A DNA stretch of 64,000 nt from Strigops habroptila (Eukaryota > Chordata > Aves > Psittaciformes > Psittacidae). The notes below the pieces were generated by a model. The model saw nothing but the letters and a program-made list of their open reading frames with translations, was not told the origin of the DNA and ran no database searches. A program made the position numbers and the translations under genes. The stretch lies in the NCBI RefSeq assembly GCF_004027225.2, contig NC_044282.2, positions 64,469,725 to 64,533,724 of the forward strand, given 5' to 3'. Below are positions 11,799 through 24,700 of the stretch, one piece after another (positions within the stretch are counted from its first letter, which is position 1; each line of letters opens with the position of its first letter).

Positions 11799-12099
11799 AG
11801 ATGAGCTGCTTGGCATTCCAGAGCTCGGTGTAGCTGCACACACAATACCTGTATTTTGTGGTAAATTCACTGCCACTGGATTGTTGTTTGCCCTAAAGAC
11901 AGGAAATACTATTTACTGTCCACTATAGTGTAGTGATTTATACAGCTGAAAATGTCTTTGATTTGCTGTTATGCTATTGAGATTTGAATAGCATGAATTT
12001 TAGTATTCTAACCTTTCATGCAAGGCAGATATTTTTAATATGCTTGTGAAAATGATTGTGTTGGTGTTCTTCAGAGATATATTTGTCTGAGTTTGAAAT

Positions 12100-12105
12100 A
12101 ATAAA
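12100..12105 (+). terminator. CHGB polyadenylation signal AATAAA
   Basis: A canonical AATAAA occurs about 300 bases after the CHGB stop, followed by a T-rich stretch (ctttctccttgcttatttg) that suits a downstream element. The 3' UTR would therefore be about 320 bases. Confidence 0.75.
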
Positions 12106-12811
12106 AACCATTGATCTTGGACCAAACTTTCTCCTTGCTTATTTGATTGATTGGGTTATTTCAAAGTAAGCTGTATCGGATTGCGTACAGAACATTAACT
12201 TGTGGTTCACCAATGCTTTTTAGAAGTTACAAGGAGCCCGTCTGTGCCTTTTATTTACCTGTTAGCAGCAGCACAAGAGGTAAGAAGGAACACCAATTAA
12301 TTTGCTACATCCTGTGAATTACTTAGTTTTGGAAATTAGTCATTAAAGCAGCAAAGAGGCTGTTTATTTGGAAAGCACGTGGTGCTTCAGAATCAATGCA
12401 TTACATAGTGGTTTTGCCACTTACTCAGACTGAGTAGTACCATTAATTTAATCACCTACTGAATATGCTTTGCTAATGATGTGTTCTTTCTGCCTGCTGC
12501 TGGCAAGCAGGTCGTGGTGAGCAGCACTGCAGAGTTTCTGTGCAGCACCAGAGCAGGGCTGACCGTGCACAAGGTGAGTTTCTCAGCGGGCAGGATGGGC
12601 TCTGTGTAATCACTGGTAGGATGCCTTACATGAGTAAGTGGTGTGTGGAAGGAACCTCTTAGTAATCTATGGAGCTGTGTGAACAATGAAGCAGTAAAAT
12701 AAATGATCCCATAATTAGTTTCAATTACTGCAAGTATCTGGGGTTCGATTTAATTAAACTTACCCAAATGTGGTTTTTACAGACTTTCTGCTGTGACTGT
12801 CTTCAGTTGCT

Positions 12812-13070
12812 TGTATGGCTTTAAAATGACAGATGGTAGATTTACATTAGACATTATGAAGAAATTCTTCCCTGTGAGGGTGCTGAGGCGCTGGCACAGG
12901 TTGCCCAGAGAAGCTGTGGCTGCCCCATCCCTGGCAGTGTTCAAGGCCAGGTTGGACACAGGGGCTTGGAGCAACCTGCTCTAGTGGAAGGTGTCCCTGC
13001 CTGTGGCCGGGGGTTGGAACTGGATGAGCTTTAAGGTCCCTTCCACCCCAAACCATTCTGTGATTCTGTG
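12812..13070 (+). mobile_element. CR1 LINE 3' fragment, intergenic
   Basis: About 260 bp of CR1 3' end in plus orientation: 'gacattatgaagaaattctt', then 'gctgtggctgccccatccc', then 'tttaaggtcccttcc', and the tail 'ccattctgtgattctgtg'. It is truncated at the 5' side. Confidence 0.93.
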
Positions 13071-13441
13071 CTTGTGTAACACTGCACACAGGAGGGAGGT
13101 GCTGTACCAAGAACTCAGCTGAGTCACGTTATCAGTAAACGTGCAGTGTCCATCATCCCAGCTTAACCCTTCTGATCCATCTGCTCATTTAAACACAAAC
13201 ACCCTCTCCAGTTAACTGTAAGGCAATACAAAGTGAAAGGAGTAAGATGCTGATCCTTGAACTGTGTGAGCATGTCTACGCCAGGGACTTTAGTACGACC
13301 ACTCAGATGTTTTATCTTGCTTGGTTAAGGTATGTGAAGACTGAATCCTGGCTCAAAGGAGATAACAAAGAATTTTCACTTCAGTAGGACCATGGTTTCA
13401 CCAGACTTTTCCAGCAACAGTAAGGAGAGTTAGGAAGTGTC

Positions 13442-13476
13442 CCAGCTGGGGACACTTTTTTCCCTCCCCCAGCTGG
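13442..13476. repeat. 10-bp perfect inverted repeat with E-box arms
   Basis: CCAGCTGGGG (13442-13451) pairs perfectly with CCCCAGCTGG (13467-13476) across a 15-base, T-rich spacer. Each arm holds a CAGCTG E-box. A function is not evident. Confidence 0.5.
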
Positions 13477-14590
13477 TATGAGCAAAAGCATGTCCATGAG
13501 TATGTAAACACCTAGAAGCAAATAGGTTTAGCTGAAGAACTGAAAACTTTCTGAATTGTTCAAGTCTGTAACTTCTTTCAAAAGCTCAGTTTATGCAAAT
13601 ACACACTCATGAATCAGCAGTGTTTTGCTTAAACACGTCCCTGGAAAGACTTGAAAACCAAGTATCATTCGGTGGTTCCAAGAGCTTTGTGACAGCCCTT
13701 TTACCTGTCGTCTGTCCCTGCTCCGCTTGCGTTGCTCTGCGGGGCTGACGCCACCAGCACCAAGAGCCGAGCAGCTGTTTTGACTGCGCTGCCTGTTCCA
13801 TTTTTACCCACACATTTGCATTCCCTGCTCAACACTTTTTGATGGGTAACATGAGAGGGTTGGGTTTTTTTGACAGCCCTTCAATATGGTTTACATTAAT
13901 TTGCATTATTTAAAGGCAAAATGCATGCTTTTGGGATTGAAGCTAGGTGGTACGATTTAAGACAAGGATCGGTGTATTGAGGTGCATAACCTTGTTCCAG
14001 GAAATCAAATGAAGCACAGATGGTGGTTTTGGCTTCTGAAAAAGTGTTGTCTTGCTTCTGGCTTGTGCACCCCTGGCTAGAGGTAAATTTGATGTGTAGT
14101 TTTAGTAAAGCACAGGACTAGAAAGTTCAGCAACTGCTCATTTCTTCTAACCTGCTATTTTCAGCCAGTTTGCATAGTGAAGGCAGTTGTGTGTTTGCTC
14201 TGTGAGAGAAAAGACAGCTGCCAAGTCCCTTTACATGCAGCGATCCCTTTGCCAGGCCAAGCCAGGCCCTGCCAGGCATTCCCAGTGTGTTACCAGAGCA
14301 GAGGCTTGAGCTTCCAGTGCCATGGAGCTGGGACCCTGTCGGCTGCTGCAGGAAGGCTGAGGCTCCCCTGAGGTAGCAGCAGCACCCGGACCTCCGCCGT
14401 CACCCTCTCTGGGCAGGATTCATGCTTGGATGAGCACGTCAGGAGACACGGTTAATGGGCAGCTGCACACAAGGCACTCATCCTGATTAGTAGATTCCTG
14501 AGCTATGCTTGATGGAGATTAAACACACGTGTGCAAGTACCACCTCCCTCTTCCTCACTCCCCGCGTTGTCTTTTCTCTTTAAGACACTT

Positions 14591-14596
14591 TTTATT
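14591..14596 (-). terminator. Candidate TRMT6 polyadenylation signal
   Basis: TTTATT on the plus strand reads AATAAA on the TRMT6 strand, about 1.2 kb after its stop. Weaker ATTAAA alternatives lie closer, at 15003-15008 and 15179-15184. Which one is used cannot be decided from sequence. Confidence 0.35.
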
Positions 14597-15771
14597 ACAT
14601 CCGTTGTTTTCAACTTAAGACATTAAGATCTTGCAGGATGCACTCTCTTTCTTCTCATTTTGGTATTTTCCCTGATTTCTTACTTGTAAAAAAAATAAAG
14701 GCTCCCAAGCGGTTCAGACAATCACAACTTGCATTTCAACACTGCTGCTCTCTCGTCACAGAATTTTACAGCTTTATGAACTCCGATTACCTGACCCCAG
14801 AGCTCCAGATTGCCCCTGAGGAGCAAGTTCAAGAAGGCCCAGGCTTGCTGGCTCCACAGCCTAAAGCTCCCCACTGCAGGTTCAAGGGTGTGCAGCCAGC
14901 AAGGGTGCTCCTCTGCCAAAGCCTCTGCCAGACCTGTCAGTTCCCAAAAGAGGAAAAAGTAAGAAAAATAAAATAAAACTCCTTAGGAAAAGCATCCGGT
15001 GGTTTAATTGAAATGACAAATGCAAAGTTAAAAAAAATAATTAAAAAGAAGCTACATGTGAAAGATAAACCAGGAGAATAAATACATATACACACACATA
15101 GTGGTGTAAAAGCATATCACAACTCCCAGGAAAACAACAGGCAATGCTAACAGAGACATTCTGTTTAAAATCTGATATTTTAATTTATGAACATGCACTT
15201 GCTCTTCTGTACTTACTTCAGGAAAACGGGGTCATGCCATAAAGTTCTGGCATTAGTGTTCTCTTTTGACTGTTCCTTTGGAAAGAAAACTAATTTTTGC
15301 TGTTGATTCCACTTCCTTGAATTGCTGAACACAGGCGGGTTCTGTCTCCCAAGAGGAGCAGACCACTACCTACAATGTGTCATCCTGATGCTGTGGTGGG
15401 AAAATGGAAAGCAAAGGCCCATGTGTTGATTCAGAATTCAACCTTTTAAAAACTGCTTCTTCATGTCCACTTTTGGCACCAGACAAACAGAATGCCTTCA
15501 GTGATGCTTGAGCTTCTCTTGATCTCTTCTTTTTGAAGTCACTGTTTTGAAGTCACTGTGATGTTTGCTTCTGGGGGTTTTTCTTCTCATTCTGGTCACA
15601 TACACTGGTAAAAAGCGAGTCAGTCCTCCCTACCAGGCAGTTCTGTAGCTTTTTGCTGACAGATGTGTGGCAGGTACAATTCCTGTGCTGCCAAGAGCAC
15701 AGAAAGTATACTTGTTATTTTACTAACAGTAAGACTCCTGAGATCTAAAAAACAAATCAATTCTTCAAATG

Positions 15772-18700
15772 TTAACAATGAAGGTCTTGAACTTTGCATC
15801 TTTTAGATGATGGCTCTTCCATCTTCAGTGCTTCTAAATTAGTGGAATCAGATTTGCCCTTATCCAAGACAACAGTTATACCAGACAGAAGGTACCCTCC
15901 ACCTCCACTCATTGTCAGTTTTGGATGGCTTCGATCTGGTAAGACCTTTAAAAACACAAAACCCAAAACAAACAAGAAAACAAGGATCTGTAAAAACTCA
16001 CTCTGTAGGTGCACATCAAATTGTGTATTTTAAACTTACAGTGCAAGATGTCATTTTTCTTCCAGCCATCACAACAAACAGCCCTTTGGAAAGTGTATTT
16101 GTCTTTGAAGGGCCAAGTATTTGCATACCAGGAACCACAGAAATACGTGAGAATATGGGCTTTGCTGATTACTATTTACTGCCTTTCCAGCAAAATTGTA
16201 AAGCCAAGGTTTGGGATCCGTGAAAGTCCCAGTAACATGTTCAGAACTGGTCTACTCTGCAAAAAGCCACAGCTGGTCTAACAGCATGGAGTAATACAGG
16301 AATTTCCAGTTCCGTCACCATCATCTTTACGTAGCTAGTCTTAAGGTAAGGCCTGGCAATGAACCATCGCTTTCACCTACACTGTCCTTTTCTCTAAATG
16401 CTTTCTCTTCAGTTATGCTTCCTCCTTGCTGTGACTGCCATCAGTCACTGCTGATTTACCTGTGTCCAGGACACTGTCCAGTGGTGTTCCTACCTGCACC
16501 TGGACACAGTTACCCTCGCCAAGCTTAACTTGTGTGAACATTTTCATCTACGAATCTCCTCGTTGTTCCCAATCTGGATGCCTGATCAATACTCAGTAAT
16601 TGTGGCTACCCTTGAATTAAGTCATCCCCCAAACGGTAATTCCTTATGGACTCCAGAAGCCTATAGGCAAGGAGAAAGTCAGGAAGATACAAGAACCTCT
16701 TCAGAGGAGGTGAGCTGCTCAGAAACCAGACATGCTTCTGCTTCTTCATAGTTGAGAGGGTGCTACTCCACATGTAAAAACATCTCATTCAAGCAAAACA
16801 AGTTAGAGGAACTGACATTTTTCCCTGTGGAGGCATTTTACCCTCTCTTACAGCCGCTCACTGTAATCCTTACCTGGTAGTTCCGTAGCCAGGTTTCAGA
16901 CAGCTTTAGGTTAATAACGCCGCCTCTTTCCCTCAGCTTTGTATAACATTCTAATAATGGCTTAAAGAAAAAACAAATAGTAGGTTATAGAGCAGAACAG
17001 TCCCAAACTTGAGCTGTAACAGCTAAAGTAACAAACACGGTTTACCTCTTTATACTGGCAGTAGACAACAAAAGGCCTTGAAGGAGCAACAAATTCCAAT
17101 AAAGCAAGCAGTAAAGGAGTGGGATGGAACTTGCTGGCTACAATTAAACTGCAAAAGAAATTTCATGCACATTAGTTTTCTGCTTCTGAAACCTATTCAT
17201 CAAGTGACATTTTCTCCTACTTAGTACAGCAATCAATTATAGCTTAAATGTTGCTCATCAGCATATTTTCATGGCTCCAACAACTCCCCGAATACAAGAA
17301 CAAATCATGATTTCCTCCTTGCATAATTAAGAGGATAAAACACTTGCTCCCTAAAGTGCAGGATATTAAAGACACCGCAGGAGCACTCAGTTCAGCTGTG
17401 CTGAGCTCCACACTAATTCTTATGACCTAAGAATTTGCATGCTGCTTTCTCTACTCTAAGCCCACCCTCCAAATAATAGAATTTACATTTTGTGACTGAT
17501 AATTGTCGCTTAGAATGGAACCTCAGTTGTGATTCTTTGTAGGCTGGATCATCTTCATTAAATAGAGTTTTATATAAAAATCATCATATAAAACAATCCC
17601 TTAATGAGCATGACTAAAAATCTTTTAAAAAGAAATTATGTCCTTGCCAACTTAAAGGTTTCCTATTTTATTCTTCTCACTCTACAGACTAATGTAGAGA
17701 TTTAATCGAGAAAATCACTGCTAAGCTAGATTTGGTTGAGTAAATCAGTTAATAAGTTGTTCTGATGCAGAAAGATTTGGCTAATGGAACTACTCCTCCA
17801 GTATACAGATACCCTATGAGATGACCCATCAATTTACATTCATTCTCCAGGAGAGCATGAAGCACTGGAGACACTGTTAAACTTCATACCAAAAGGGAGG
17901 TAGAAACAGATATTCAATTTTCTGAACACAATAAAGAGGTGAGACAACTCTTTCAGTGGTTTCCATTTTGGTTTTCTGCCCATCATGGCCTCGTGAGCCA
18001 TTTACTTCAAATCCAAACTTCAAAACATTTGTGCTCAGTAATTAACCAAGCAGACCATAAAGAGAAATACTCCAAACAGAGCCTCAGGAGGCTTGGAATG
18101 CTGCACTGATGCTGCCAGCAGCTCTGCCAGACAACAGGAAGGTGAGAGATGAGAGAGACTGTGAAAAATCAGATTCTGTTCCCTCATATGGCAGCACATA
18201 TTGTTGTCAGCAGGTGGTCTGGCCAGTCATAAAATGAATGTAATGGGTGAGAGGGGAGGAGGAGAGAGGAAGGGCACGGAAGGGGAGGGAGGGGTTATCT
18301 GGTCTAATTCTGAACACATTGAGTGTCTATGAACAAATTTCCACTTTTGTAGTATCGGAAAAATAGTCTATCTTAAAAAAGTCTTCTTTAAAAGAAAACC
18401 AATTATCCCTAATGAATGTCTTTCTTTCCTCCCTCTCAAAGACCTATCACAGACTTCAACTCTCATAAAAATGGAACTGAACAAATCAATGTAGTACAAG
18501 CAACATTTTACCACGTAACAGCACAGAAGATACAATTTAAATAAAATTTTTATCTTCTATGTTAAGTAGTAAATATTGTTAAATCCAGGACCTCAAGAAG
18601 TAATTCTCCTAAAGCTGGTGCCTATATTCACCTAATGACCAGTTATTCTTTACTTTGACAGTAAATCCTAATCTTTCTCCCCACCTCCAGTGTTAACCAG

Positions 18701-21700
18701 CTTTTTTTACCTATAACTACCACTTCTAACTTCCCTGCCTGCTTCTACTCATGCACCAGGTCGTTAGTTTGAAGCATTTCTTTATTCCAGGCCAATTTTT
18801 CCTGGCTTAGCAGTCTATGTTCCCTGTGGTTCTTGATCTAAACAAATGGTGAGCTATAAAAGGCAGATGACTAAAGAAAGGTGATCCTGACCGAGCCATC
18901 TGCAACAGTGCCTTCAGGCAACCATAAACTTCTCTTCCCCCCATCATGCTGAAGACTTCCTAAAGCAAGAAATCACTTGTCCCTTCAGGTAGGTAATTTA
19001 TTACAGCTTTCATGCATTATAAAGGACAGAAGTATACAAGTGATTTGAAAACAAGTGAACAAGAGACAAATACTAAATAGACTTCCTTAAATTCAAACAA
19101 TCAACAACTGAAAATACTATTTTACGCTACAGGAAGTATCAAATCAAATATTAGTTTTCACTTTGCCAGACCATACACAGACATTCATTATAGTGATGGC
19201 TGCAGGAGACAGTGGTAAAACCAGCCCAAAACCCTACTGCTATTTAGGCAGCTCACTGGTGTAGTGGTTTAAACCAGGACAATGGGCATCCACTTCAATG
19301 GCTGGTGGTGCTGCTGCTGCCAAACAGATGTGCAGTACTTTTTACAAACCTCCTGTACCATTTCATTGCTTCAGGGAACACAGAATGCCCTGTCTCTGCA
19401 TCTTCATAGTAATTCTACCACTTAAATATGCTAGATATGAATGAGCACAAGTTAAAATATTTCATAATAATACAAAGTTAAGCATTTAAAGATAACCAAT
19501 AAATGTGTATTAAAATTTATCCAAGTAAAACTGCTTTATTCCCCATGAGCCAATATTAGGAAGAGAGAAAAATGAATATGAATGTTATTAATTAAATCAA
19601 CTTTATTTGATTAACTCAAATCACTTCAGCATTTGCTATGAACATCATGAAGAAGTCACAAGTCTCAACCACCAAACGCTCTTACACTACTATGGGAATA
19701 TATTTATAAATATTTTATATGTTCCCACATTTATTTCTATTTATTTGTTTTAAACTTCTGATACTAAATCTTTATTTTAAATTGTTCCTTGGGAGCAACC
19801 AATCCTGTCTAATGCAGTAAAATGAAGTTTTCTCCTGTGTAAGAAAGAAATGAATTTCTAAAAACAAACCAACCAACCCCAAACCAACAAACTTAGTTTC
19901 AATTTAATAAACTTAAACCCTCAGGTTCTACTTTGCCAATCAGAATCCTGGGATTATTTTTAATTGGCAATCTTTTGGTATTAAATTCTATCTGGATTCT
20001 GTTTCTCTTTGGATGGGATAGATTTATTTCTTTTGTAAGTGTTTACTCATAGCTAGTCAGGAAACCACAACTTTTAGATCATGAAACGTCAAACCATTTA
20101 AATAACAGAAATCTCAACCAGGTAAGAACCAAACCAGACCCCAGACACACCTGGGTTGACTGCTTGCTTGTAAATATAAAGAAAAGAAATGGGGTATTTT
20201 TAAAGCAAAGCTTTGATTTATTTCAAGGGAAATCATTTCCTGTAAGTGTGTTTTCAGATGTTTCTGACAACAAACTCACCCATCAGCATTCTTCTCTCTC
20301 AACAAAGCAGCAGTTTCTAACAGCTTTTTCCTTCTCTCCCACTGTTTTCTTTGCTTTTCCCGAACCTTTGAACAACAAAACAAATAGTTTGCACTTTCAC
20401 CGGTAACTATATATTGAATTATTATTGCATGGACTGAATTTTCCTTTTCTGCATCTTAGATGGCTTAAGGTAACACAAAAGACAACTTCCAGAGTTCCAT
20501 TTTAACACCTCATAAGGCTGTATTTCAGCATGTCTGATTCAGATGACATTGTAAAACTTGAAATACTATAAATATTCTTACATTTTCTTTATTTTCCTTT
20601 TCTTTGCTCTCTTTAAGTTCTACATCTTCAGCATTAATGTCCATTGTTTCTTGCTCTTCTGTTTGGTTGATCTCCATAGCTGCTTCAGTAGTAGATTCCT
20701 CTTCTGTTCCCTGTAGGGAAGTCTGCTTCTCATCAGTCAATCCATTGCTTTCTTCATCCGCTAGTGCATTATCTTCAGGTTCCGAAGGCAGAGTCTCTGT
20801 AGAAAATGTCCCAGAGAGCAGACTATCCACTTTGCTGAGAGGAAATTCATGAAGGTTATCAAAAAAGCCTTTTGGAAATCCAAAACAACTGGTAGCAGCT
20901 CTAACAGGTCCCCCTCCTGGATACATCTGAATAATGGATCCATAGCCTACGAGAGCAAGAGAATCAAAAACACATTGGAAAGCCAGAGTTTCTTAAATTG
21001 CTTAAAATTTCTAAAATGCTAAAATGAAGTGTTCATTTAGAAATACTGAAGTAAACTGCCTGTTTTTAATCTAACCTTCATCAGGTTTAACATGCTGAAG
21101 CATGCCTCAAGGTAGAAGACCTTTATTGGAAGAACAACAGTTACTAAAACTCAAAAGGACAAGGTAACTCAAAGATTCTGCATGTACTAAATGTATTTAG
21201 GATAAGCACAGAACATGTAACTAGTGACGAATTGTTAGAAAAACTAATTTAATTAAGAATTAAAAGACATGTGCTATAGTATTTGTTACTTGTAACTACG
21301 GAGTGGTTTTGAGAAAAGAAATAAAGGCTAGTTTAAACAGTATTAACAAGCAAAGAATTTCTTCAACATGCAGATGCTAAAGGAAGAGATGTCAGATGTT
21401 TAAACATACTAAAAAGAACTTTTCAATAATTAGATTGAAACGGCATCTTATTTAATGTCCTTCAGAAAGTATCCCTATGGCCAAAAATTGCTGAAACAAA
21501 AACCAAGTTACGTACAGCTGCCAGTGAGCTTCTCAGCCAACAGACAGCACATCTGGGTGCGCAACATTAGATCACACTTCCTACCTTTCTAGGCTTCTGG
21601 AATATAATTGTCACCTCTCTCTAGTGTCTCTGACTGATTTGTGATGAAACTAATTAACTGAGTTTGAGAAATAAAAGTAGTATATGACATTTTCTTGGGC

Positions 21701-24700
21701 ATATTCTAGGATAAGTTTGACTTAGTTTTTAAAATACACATTTTGTACACGTTACATCTCTGGTCCAGTGAACAAGAGGAATGATGACATTTCCAGTGCT
21801 ATGGGCTGTCTGAATTCCAGCATTACTATTCCTGCTTCTGCCTTGACTTTCCTGGACTTCCCAGGCGCCCAGGAACAATCAGCATACAAGCTCCTTACAG
21901 CCTTTTCTATACACAATGTCATTATGCTAAGACAGAAACTAAAATAGATCTACATACAGTGATATCAACTTTAAATTTCCTATTTAAATAGTGAAAAATA
22001 AATCCAACTGAAATATGCAAAATACAACGACCTGGACCTGGAAAGCCAAGTATCTCTTTGAATAGTGGAGACACTGAAAGAAATTTTAAAAACTGAGAAA
22101 GCATTTTGCAGTACTGCCTTTTAAAAGTACCATGTATATGCATATTTCTTAAGCTTCAAGTAAGCCCTCAGTCTGTACATTACTAAAGCTACCATGTTCC
22201 TCACCTCCCATTCTCTCCATCACTGCACCCAGCACAAGGCCTGCACATGTTTCCATTACAATCATCTTGTTGCCAGCACGGACGTTTCCTAGAGTCAACA
22301 TCTGAGCCAGGGTGTCATACCTCAGGTGGCTGGAAGACAGAGGGGGTTTAGCAATATCAAATTAGTTTTCTTAAGAGTTAGAAATACTGTGTATTAGCTC
22401 AGGAGCCTGTCAAAAAAAGTTGGATTACAGGAAGATTTTCAGGAACAGCATCAGTGGTCTTCAGAGTCACCATGTGGGCACTTATAATTAACCATCTGGT
22501 AATAAAGAAGGACTAGAATCAGAGCCAACAAGAAATTAGCAGGGAATAGCAAAAGTAGGATGTGAAGTAGGGTGCACATACTAAAGTGGGTATCTCATGC
22601 TGTGCCAGTGAGACGAAATATTTTTTAAACTTTGTTTTCTCTGTCAGTTTTGTAAAGAACAAACAGTATTTGAATGTATTTCCTAATCCAGTGATGTGTC
22701 CTTTGCGATGTTCACCTGTTCCACAGCAGCATGCACCACCTGCAATCCAGGACCAAAACCAAACTCTACTGACCACAGCACATGCACTAAAGAGACTCAG
22801 TGATGGCCAAGGAAATGACAACTAATCTTAGTAGACAAATAAAGCCAAGTGATGGAGATGGCAGAAAGAGAAGGAAAAAGGTTTGGGAAGTCTTAAATAA
22901 CATAAATTTGGGGGTTTCAAGTCTCAGCATCTTAGACCTACTCTTACTACTTTAAAAACAATAAGTCCATTTCAAACAATGTCTGTAACAGTGCACCGTT
23001 TAATTTAGGTAAGTGCAAATCAAACACTGCTAGATCTCTGTTGTTGTCACCTCCCCACCCCCAATATTAACCACAAGTTTTTAAATTCTACAAAGACTTC
23101 TGACTGCAGAAGATTTTGAATCCCTAACACATTAAAGACAAAAATTCCTGCTTCTGGCAGGTGGCTTGTTATTTTGATTACTGAGATGATATGCCACTGA
23201 CCAAAACCAGGTAAGAAATAGCTCTGAACATGCGAAGAGCTTGTTGCTTCCATGGGTAATTAGCAAGATGGTGGTGGTAGGGAAATAGTGAAAGCTTATT
23301 CTGGATATAAAAGTCTTCCTCTTTGCTGCAGTAGCATATTGATTCATTTTCTATATCACATTTTTAATTTTCTTTCCATTAATAGGGAAAAAGATATGCG
23401 AATATTATATACTCCAGAATAATACAGGTATTTTGAAATAATATTAAAATATCTTTCTAATCTGAAAAAAAAGAAATAAAATAAAAACTTACTTAATTTT
23501 TCCAGGTTCCCTTGCATAATACATTGTTGAAAGAATGCGAGTGGATGGTTTCACAATTGTAATAAGTGCCTCATATCTGTAAGAAACACACAGCAAGTCT
23601 TATTCTAAGCTCTGCAAATTAGAGAACCAAGTATTTTCTACAGTTTGAAATTCACTTACTTTTTTTTCTTCTTCTTTATGTATTTATCTTGAGCAAATTC
23701 TGTTTTGTCTCTGAACGTAGTACTGTTCTCTATTAACTGTTGAACTATTTCCTTGGAAAAGACAATTTCTTTTTATTATAGCTGGTATTTATTTCTCATT
23801 TTATATATAGTATTGTTTTTAAACAAACACTGAAAATACTTTCTTCCAGTAGAGCCTGCATACCATTGACTTCTACTGACATTAAGAGCAAATTAAAACT
23901 CCTATTAATCAACATGACAAGTGCAGTAATTTAATAGTCTACTTTTGCCTCTTGGTGTTCTCTAACTACATAAGGCCAGCATGAAAATGTAAAATTGAAA
24001 ATGCTTATCCTGGAAATGAGGCGTTTTGTGGGGAAGGAGTCTGGTAAGTGCCAGAACTAACTCATGAGAGAGGTCAGACTTGTATTGGACCAAAATGAAT
24101 TAAAACCAGATTGTTCCTTTTGGCATCAGCAAGTCATTACTTTAACGCTTATTGCGAAGCCTCAGTAGCTAAATATTCCTATCCCATGCTGAATGTGAAT
24201 GAGACTACCCTGCTTTTCTTAGTGATTAGCTAGTTTTTATTATCCTGTATTTAGAATGAGTCAGTTATGTTTATTGTCAGTTATTATGGAACAACTGACA
24301 TACATTCTGTTAGTCTAACGTTCCCCATAGTAACTGGATTGCACGACAGTATCCCAAGTCCTGTGTGGAGCTATACAGACAAAATACTTTACAACAACAA
24401 AAGAAAAGAAGGAACCTGATGTCATATGTAATATTTACTTTAATCCACCTCCCTCTTTGGGTCTCTCTGCCAGACTTCAGCATCTCTGTCTTTGAGGGTA
24501 TCTTTTTTTTCCATGTTGTCCCAGTCCTTCCCCTACAGTCTGACTACTTTGCAGACATTTCCCTTATACCACTTTGTCTGCATCACAAATTGTGCTGGAC
24601 TCCTGCACCAACAACTTGCACAATGTCAAACTCGGCATTCACTATTTCCTACAATACTCCTCTGACTTCTTCCTTGTCTATCTCCCAGGTTTTCCCAGAA

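Larger units (their letters stand above)
12130..14585. other. Convergent intergenic region CHGB-TRMT6
   Basis: Separates the 3' ends of CHGB (+) and TRMT6 (-). It contains one CR1 copy (12812-13070) and a short inverted repeat (13442-13476). The small open frames have no family resemblance. No gene is supported. Confidence 0.65.

Noticed and set aside
14638-14976. 112-codon plus-strand frame followed by an A-rich stretch, resembling a small retrogene
   Set aside because: No recognisable protein family, no splice or promoter signal, and it probably lies in the antisense of the TRMT6 3' UTR. The A-rich stretch is interrupted and not a clear poly(A) tail.
19261-19285. Short text 'tgtagtggtttaaacc-like' resembling the edge of an avian endogenous retrovirus LTR
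   Set aside because: Only about 20 bases resemble it and the following sequence does not, with no partner repeat seen. Too short to call a fossil element.
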